Positions 58,717 through 64,000 of a DNA stretch of 64,000 nt are shown here, piece after piece (within the stretch, counting starts at the first letter, position 1; each line of letters opens with the position of its first letter). The position numbers and the translations under genes were made by a program. Under the pieces are notes generated by a model, which saw nothing but the letters and a program-made list of their open reading frames with translations, was not told where the DNA came from and did not search any database. Origin of the DNA: Ectocarpus siliculosus (taxonomy: Eukaryota; Sar; Phaeophyceae; Ectocarpales; Ectocarpaceae); contig FN649734.1 in the NCBI GenBank assembly GCA_000310025.1, forward strand, positions 2,623,245-2,687,244. The letters are read 5' to 3'.

Positions 58717-60692
58717 CCTGTCTAGCTTGCTTGAGTCATGTTTTTTGGAGGTTTTTCAAACTGGCGTTTTCTTGCGGAGGTGGAAACGAAACGTTCACAC
58801 GCCCGTTCCGACGCAGCATACCTCCACGGGTTGTGAAACCTATTTTGATGCACGTCTATCGAGACCGAGAAGGCTCTACCCACGACGACAATTGTTTCTT
58901 TCGCAAAGATCAACGAGATTTCGTCGGGTGGGGAAGAAAATGGACGTGCGTGAGTTAGACTGCATATACGTGCATCTTTCGTGACGCGAACCGCATAAAT
59001 TCCGAGGGAACATACCTTTTGGACCGGCGAACATAGAGAGACACCCCACACGACAGAAAAAGGCCCTAAAACTGTGGTGAAATGGACATGATTTTTTGCA
59101 CAGGTCCGTCCATTGCTGCGCAAGACATTCCTATTAGATATTGCTCCACTAGCGGCCTATTTTCGGACTCCAAAATGTTCGGCAGCGAGGGTGAAGATTC
59201 TTGATTCGCTCTTGCATTCTCGTGGACTCGCTGCGTGAAAGGTTCTTCGAACGCAGGCGATCCTTGTGTAACGCTGACGGGTGGAAGATCCGGCATGACC
59301 ACGGCCCTTTTCGTGCTTCGCGCCGAGACCTTCTCCATACACACAACAGCTCAAAAACCGAAAGAAGAAACAACCGATTAGATGGCGCACCAGCCAACAC
59401 CGAATACGCCCGGCAAAGGCAGTGTTTTCCGGGGTAACCTCTCAGTTGATGTCCTGGGCGTCTCGAAGAAAGGTTGGTTTGCGTAGAGGGAGCGGTCATC
59501 GGCAGCTTGGCTGATGCTTGCTTCCAAACACATGGCAACAACATGGTTACCGTGGGGTTTCGAATTTGCCCATATCATAGCTTTGTGACGCTCGAAAGTT
59601 AACGGTCTTCGTGAGGATCGGAGATGGGCGGCGTGGTCTGATGCATCAAAACACATTGCTACGCTGGGATTTAATTTGTCAACGAACACCATATATTTGT
59701 GACGGTCGAACATGGTACTACGGCCAACGCTGAGCGTGACGACAGCGGATGACTAATCGCTAACCTTTACACCAATAACACTCAACAGTCGGGTGTGTGC
59801 ACTCACCACCTAAACTACATGGGGGATACATTACCACACCATGGGCACTTGACGTGCGCGCTTGTCCCTAGGCAGACAAGCTTATCTCTTGGAGACCGCA
59901 GTGCACACAGATACTGAGAATGGGGCGCAAACTCAGGCCACACTCGTTACCCGCATGAAACTGCTGATGACTGCTTCCGGCAGTCTCTCTACAACCCGAC
60001 ATGTGCTGCCTTTGAAACGCTTGTGGCTCTCTCTCTACACTCCCCCTCAAGAGTTGCACGAGAGACAAGACAACGAAAAGGTTGTGCACAGGGACCACCC
60101 AACTCTGGTCAGGCATCGTCGGTTCAAAGAGCTCCTGCACTGCACTCGCATCTGCATTTCGTTCCGGAGGGCAACCGAATCAACGACCAAAAATCTCAAG
60201 CCGACACAAGCAGTGCTTGTACACCGGTCTTGTCGTCGCACACTCTTGAGGCGCCAGGGAGCTCAAAAGGGAACATCTTGCCAAGACAGAAGGACCGCCT
60301 TTACTCAAGTATTGGTAATATGCTTCAGTGCACGTTTCGTTGTTCGAAAAAAACGCGCAACAGCCGCAGCTCTGGCAACCAAAGCCGGGCGAACAGCGCC
60401 AGTACAACCTCCCTCCCCCGACCGACCTAGACGAAATTGGAATCGTGCTCTCGTGGGCCTGTTGGCGTCTCGAACGAAACGCATGCCTCACGCGGCGAAA
60501 GCAAGCGCGACCCATACGCCATGGCCAATAAATGTTCCCCCATTCACCCAAGCAAATCCTGGCGCAACGCCCGCCGAGGTGAAAGTCAGGCCAGCGAGGC
60601 CGGTAGAAGAGGAGAGGGGCCCCACGCGGATTGGTACTGGGAACGGCGCCATTAGGCGGCGGAGCGCACACTGGCAAACACCCGCAACAAAT
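58717..60692. other. Convergent intergenic region
   Basis: It lies between the 3' ends of the Zim17-type gene (plus) and the FAM133-like gene (minus). A plus frame at 59862-60881 is open for 339 codons, Arg/Thr-rich, and overlaps the last exon of the FAM133-like gene in antisense; I cannot assign it. Nothing else is recognised. Confidence 0.35.
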
Positions 60693-63600
60693 TTAGTCGC
60701 TGTCGCTGCCGGAGGATCCCTGGAGAAACGCCGACAGCCGCCGAGGGTCCGCGCCCTTCGCCTCGGGCTCCTTGCCACAGAAAACGACGGAAGAGAGAGA
60801 AAGAGAGAGAGGGGGGAGGGGGGGGTCAAGGAGAGACAGAGTTTTAAAGAAGAGAGGAACGAGACAAAGGAATTGCTGTGAAAGTTAGAACGTTGCGAAC
60901 TTTGGCTGGGCCCGGTCGAGGATGAAGATACGAGGGTAGGGGCAAGGGATGAGGGAAGGGATAAAACAGGCAATAAGAAAGACACGGGCACACAGCACAG
61001 AGGGTTGAGGATGAAAACGCCATGTACAGACCCCACGCGCGACCAGTCTCTAGATCGTAATGCTTGCTTTCGTGTGAAAAGGCCAACCCTGGCCTCGCTA
61101 GCGACAACCGGTGGTTGACTTGTTTCCTTTGCGGGTACGAAGAGGAGCACGGAGCCAACATGCATAGTAGCTCCCCCAACCAAGTTGGTGTCAAAGTGTG
61201 GCGGGCTGAGAGAGGGGAGAACAAGAGCAAGACGAGCAATTCAAGCGGCTTGGCAAAAGTAAATGCAGTGTGGCGTTCATACCTTTTCCTCTTTCTTCTT
61301 GCTCTTCTTGTCCTTTCTGCGGCGCTTCCTGCTCTCCTCGGACTCGGCGTCTGTATCGCTGTCGGAGCTGTCTCCGCTGTCCCCGCCGCCGCCCTTCCTG
61401 GAAACCCCGCAAGCAAGCACACGCACACACACACGGGGCCACAACACCCATGACGACAAATTCAGAAAATGACCCAAAAAGGCGGGAAGCACAGGAGAGG
61501 ATACAGGCAAAGGCCCCCCAGGCATGCCGTACCAAAGCCGGAAAACGGGATCCACGACAGCATCACCGCAGCTACGTGCTAGGAGCACGGTCTGCCCTTA
61601 ACAGGAAATGCGTACACAAACACACGCCAAGAGCACGTCACCTGGCATTGGTCGACATCTGGAACACCAACTCCGTGGACGGTAACGTGGTGTGGGACAA
61701 GGAAATACTAAAGGGGGTCGACGACAACCCCGAACGCTACGACCACTGGCAGGTGCAACAATTGAGGGCAAGGCTACCATACACGTGACAAAAATGTCTG
61801 CGTGTTCCGGGTCTGATTTTTCCCGTCATCATCTTCGGCGCTCGGACTTCACCATCGGTTCCCTATCTACTGTCGCCTATTTCTTTGCACAATCTTTTCA
61901 AAGTGGGTCGGAAAGAGGGGGGGGGGGGCAAGGTCCAAACGCTTTGACTAGGGAAAAACTCACACAAGACTTGTGTCTCACGCGTATACTCAACTCCTCT
62001 AGGTCGCTTCCCCCGCACCTTCTCTTCGATGACTTCTTCGAAGACTTCTTGCTGCTGCTCCCCTTGCGCCTGCTCTTGTGCTTGCTGCTCTTCTTGCTCT
62101 TCTTGTCCTTCTTGCTCTTGTGCTTTTTTCGCCTCGAGCTAGACCCGCCGCCGTCCTCGCTGTCACTGCCGCCGCCGCCGTTCCTGTCGTCCCCCTCCCC
62201 CTCGCTCTCGGAAGAGCTGACCCCGAGCTGCCACAAACGCCGGGCGCGCGCGTCAGGCGAAGGCACGGAGGTAAGGAAAACAAGACCATGCGCGGTGGGG
62301 GTGCCCTTCCCGCGAGAAAAGTGAGCCCGGTACAACCCAGCCGTTTTTTTCTCCTCATCCCATCACCTCCGACTACCGCTATATCTCGAACGGGTATGAT
62401 AGTCTCTCTTTTGACCGTAATTTTTCTTACTAGCAGGGATCGGAACCCCTTTAACCCGGGTCGGAAACAGCGGTACAAACGGTGTTCCGTCTCAAAGGGG
62501 GTGGGGAGAGCGGAATGAACGTACGCGGGTAACACAAAACATTCGAGGATGCCTCCACCCATGCCCAGAGCGATGAGACTACTCCTTGCCGCTACCCAAA
62601 TCATACCCACGGCGGCATATCGTGTACTACTAGTTTTTCGTTATCTTCTGCAGCCGGTCTTACGGTACTCGTGCTCAAATTTTATGGACGACTTTCGTTC
62701 GGTCTAGGCAGGTTTCCAGTGCCGAGATGCACGCACAACTGGCACCCACCGTGCCAAACGACTGGCCAATGAAAGAACGCCAGTCGTACAGCGGGAAAAA
62801 CAAAGGTCAAAAACGTGCGATTAGCGTGTGTGTGTTTTCTTAGCTGGCATCGACCGCGAGCTAACCGGGTAGCCCATGAAACGACGTCAGTCTTAAAACA
62901 TGACAAACAACACGGGAGCGTGCGGGTGTGGCGGACGAATGAACAAAACGCCAGTCTCGTGGCGTGTGACAAAACACCGCCGAGTGTGCGAACTTGGCTG
63001 ACAGAGCAAAGGTGGGCATCGACAACAGGCTACATATCCGCGATCGCCGTCACAGCAAACCGCGACTCGTTTGCAAGACAAGGGGGACTTCGTCTGCCCT
63101 CTTCTCGCAAGAAGATGACCTGAATGGCCAGAGTGTGGTTCATACGAGTTACAATAGAAAAACCTTTACACAGAACCAGTCACACAGCCCTCAAGCCGCA
63201 GCCCACCTTCCGCTTGGGCCTGTTCCTGCCCTTCGCCAGCGCCGACTCCCGCTCCTTGTCCAGCTGCGCGCGGTACTCCACCATCTTCTTGCGGTCGGCC
63301 CCGGGGATATCGAGCTTGTCGGCGTTGTCCTGCGATTGGGCGGTAAGCGAAGGAGTTGTTAACGGATCAATTGAAGACAATCAAACGGGAGGAGGGGGGT
63401 GGTGGTGGTGCTGACGCTGGGCCGCCACAGAAAACGTGCTTCTTTCGGCCCAACCATATTACATCAGGACGGGTATATACACACCCAAGACCGTCATATC
63501 CCAAGCATGGGGATCGTTTTCCAAGCTTGTCGCAGACACAGTCGCCCGGGTTTCGAAGTCGACTTGTCGTCGTCATGCTCTCTTCCTGGCACGTAAAAAA

Positions 63601-63939
63601 CAATCGGCGCTTTGCGCGGCTGTGGTCTACATACAACCCACGGCAGCCGTTCCGGGAGCGTCGGGGTTTGAACCCGACTGGTCGTCATCCACTTTTGTAA
63701 CCGCTCCGTACGCCTCTGGCCTGCCTACCACTCACCTTCCGGAATTGCTCCCACGACACTCTGTTGGGGTCATTGATCTTGTCGGCAATGGTGCGGGTCT
63801 CCTGCCCGGTCTGCATCCGCATAAAGGCGTCGTATGTCGCGCTCGGGGCCTGCTCCGACTCCTTGCTCGCGCCCTGATCCGCCTGCTTCTGCAGCACCTC
63901 CTTGTGCTTGAGCTCTCGCTCGAACCGCTTGTCGTCCAT
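60693..63939 (-). CDS. FAM133-like basic nuclear protein
   Basis: Five exons (63939-63736, 63329-63207, 62227-62019, 61397-61283, 60770-60693) join to 242 residues. The conserved core is WEQFRK at the end of exon 1 followed by MVEYRAQLDKERE...KGRN in exon 2, which matches plant and animal FAM133 proteins (WEEFKKKQ and REYRAQLDAERA..GRNH). After it come alternating acidic-Ser and Lys/Ser blocks (SSSESEGEGDD, KKHKSKKDKKSKKSSKHK, SDSDTDAESEES), then an ending RRLSAFLQ that parallels the family's terminal LSxFF. Such proteins associate with splicing or nuclear speckles, but the function is poorly known. The start Met at 63939 gives an N-terminus unlike plant members, so an additional exon beyond the right edge is possible. 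Confidence 0.8.
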
Positions 63940-64000
63940 ATGTCTCTGTCGTTCGGGAGAGCGGGGCAGGCACAAAAGGGGTCGGTGTCGGGTTTCCACT
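63940..64000. other. Right-edge stretch
   Basis: This is 61 bp upstream of the FAM133-like start codon. It is either 5' UTR or the end of an intron whose upstream exon lies outside the window. Confidence 0.3.

Noticed and set aside
61470-61788. Plus-strand frame containing a short protein-like stretch ending LRARLPYT
   Set aside because: It lies in an intron of the FAM133-like gene on the other strand; no splice partners or family found.
1-64000. A prokaryotic-type defence or biosynthetic system
   Set aside because: Every confident gene is intron-split and of eukaryotic type; no operon, CRISPR array or bacterial gene cluster is present.

Overview
This looks like nuclear DNA of a eukaryotic stramenopile, most likely a brown alga close to Ectocarpus. 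The reasons are indirect: GC-balanced sequence, few genes (about one per 10 kb), each split into 3 to 20 or more short exons by introns of about 0.3-1.2 kb, many small non-autonomous repeats inside introns, and a plastid-type bipartite leader (signal peptide, then Phe) on one enzyme. There is no operon structure, CRISPR array or recognisable rRNA or tRNA gene. I rebuilt exons by hand from splice sites, reading-frame continuity and resemblance to known families.

Layout. (1) 1.6-7.0 kb, minus: a six-exon short-chain dehydrogenase/reductase of the L-xylulose/dicarbonyl reductase type with a putative plastid leader. (2) 7.7-16.7 kb, plus, head-to-head with it: a 14-exon sphingosine-1-phosphate lyase. 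All introns are phase 0, and two appear to be GC-AG introns. (3) 19.3-34.1 kb, plus: a very large secreted protein with repeated F5/8C (discoidin)-like modules followed by a right-handed beta-helix, probably acting on extracellular polysaccharide. Its first intron holds a ~550 bp tandem duplication. (4) 34-46 kb: gene-poor, with inverted-repeat elements, two related TA-flanked MITEs and a few orphan exon candidates. (5) 47.8-53.2 kb, minus: a nine-exon DOT1-fold SAM-dependent methyltransferase with a minisatellite and a large foldback repeat in intron 1. (6) 53.6-54.7 kb: a broken retroelement-like fossil. (7) 56.5-58.7 kb, plus: a Zim17/DNL-type zinc-finger Hsp70 escort protein. (8) 60.7-63.9 kb, minus: a FAM133-like basic nuclear protein with Ser/Lys-rich tail.

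The genes do not form one pathway. They are ordinary housekeeping, chromatin and cell-wall genes. The most novel items are the F5/8C plus beta-helix protein with its duplicated exon modules, the DOT1-like methyltransferase, and a family of ~180 bp MITEs found four times in introns of three of these genes.
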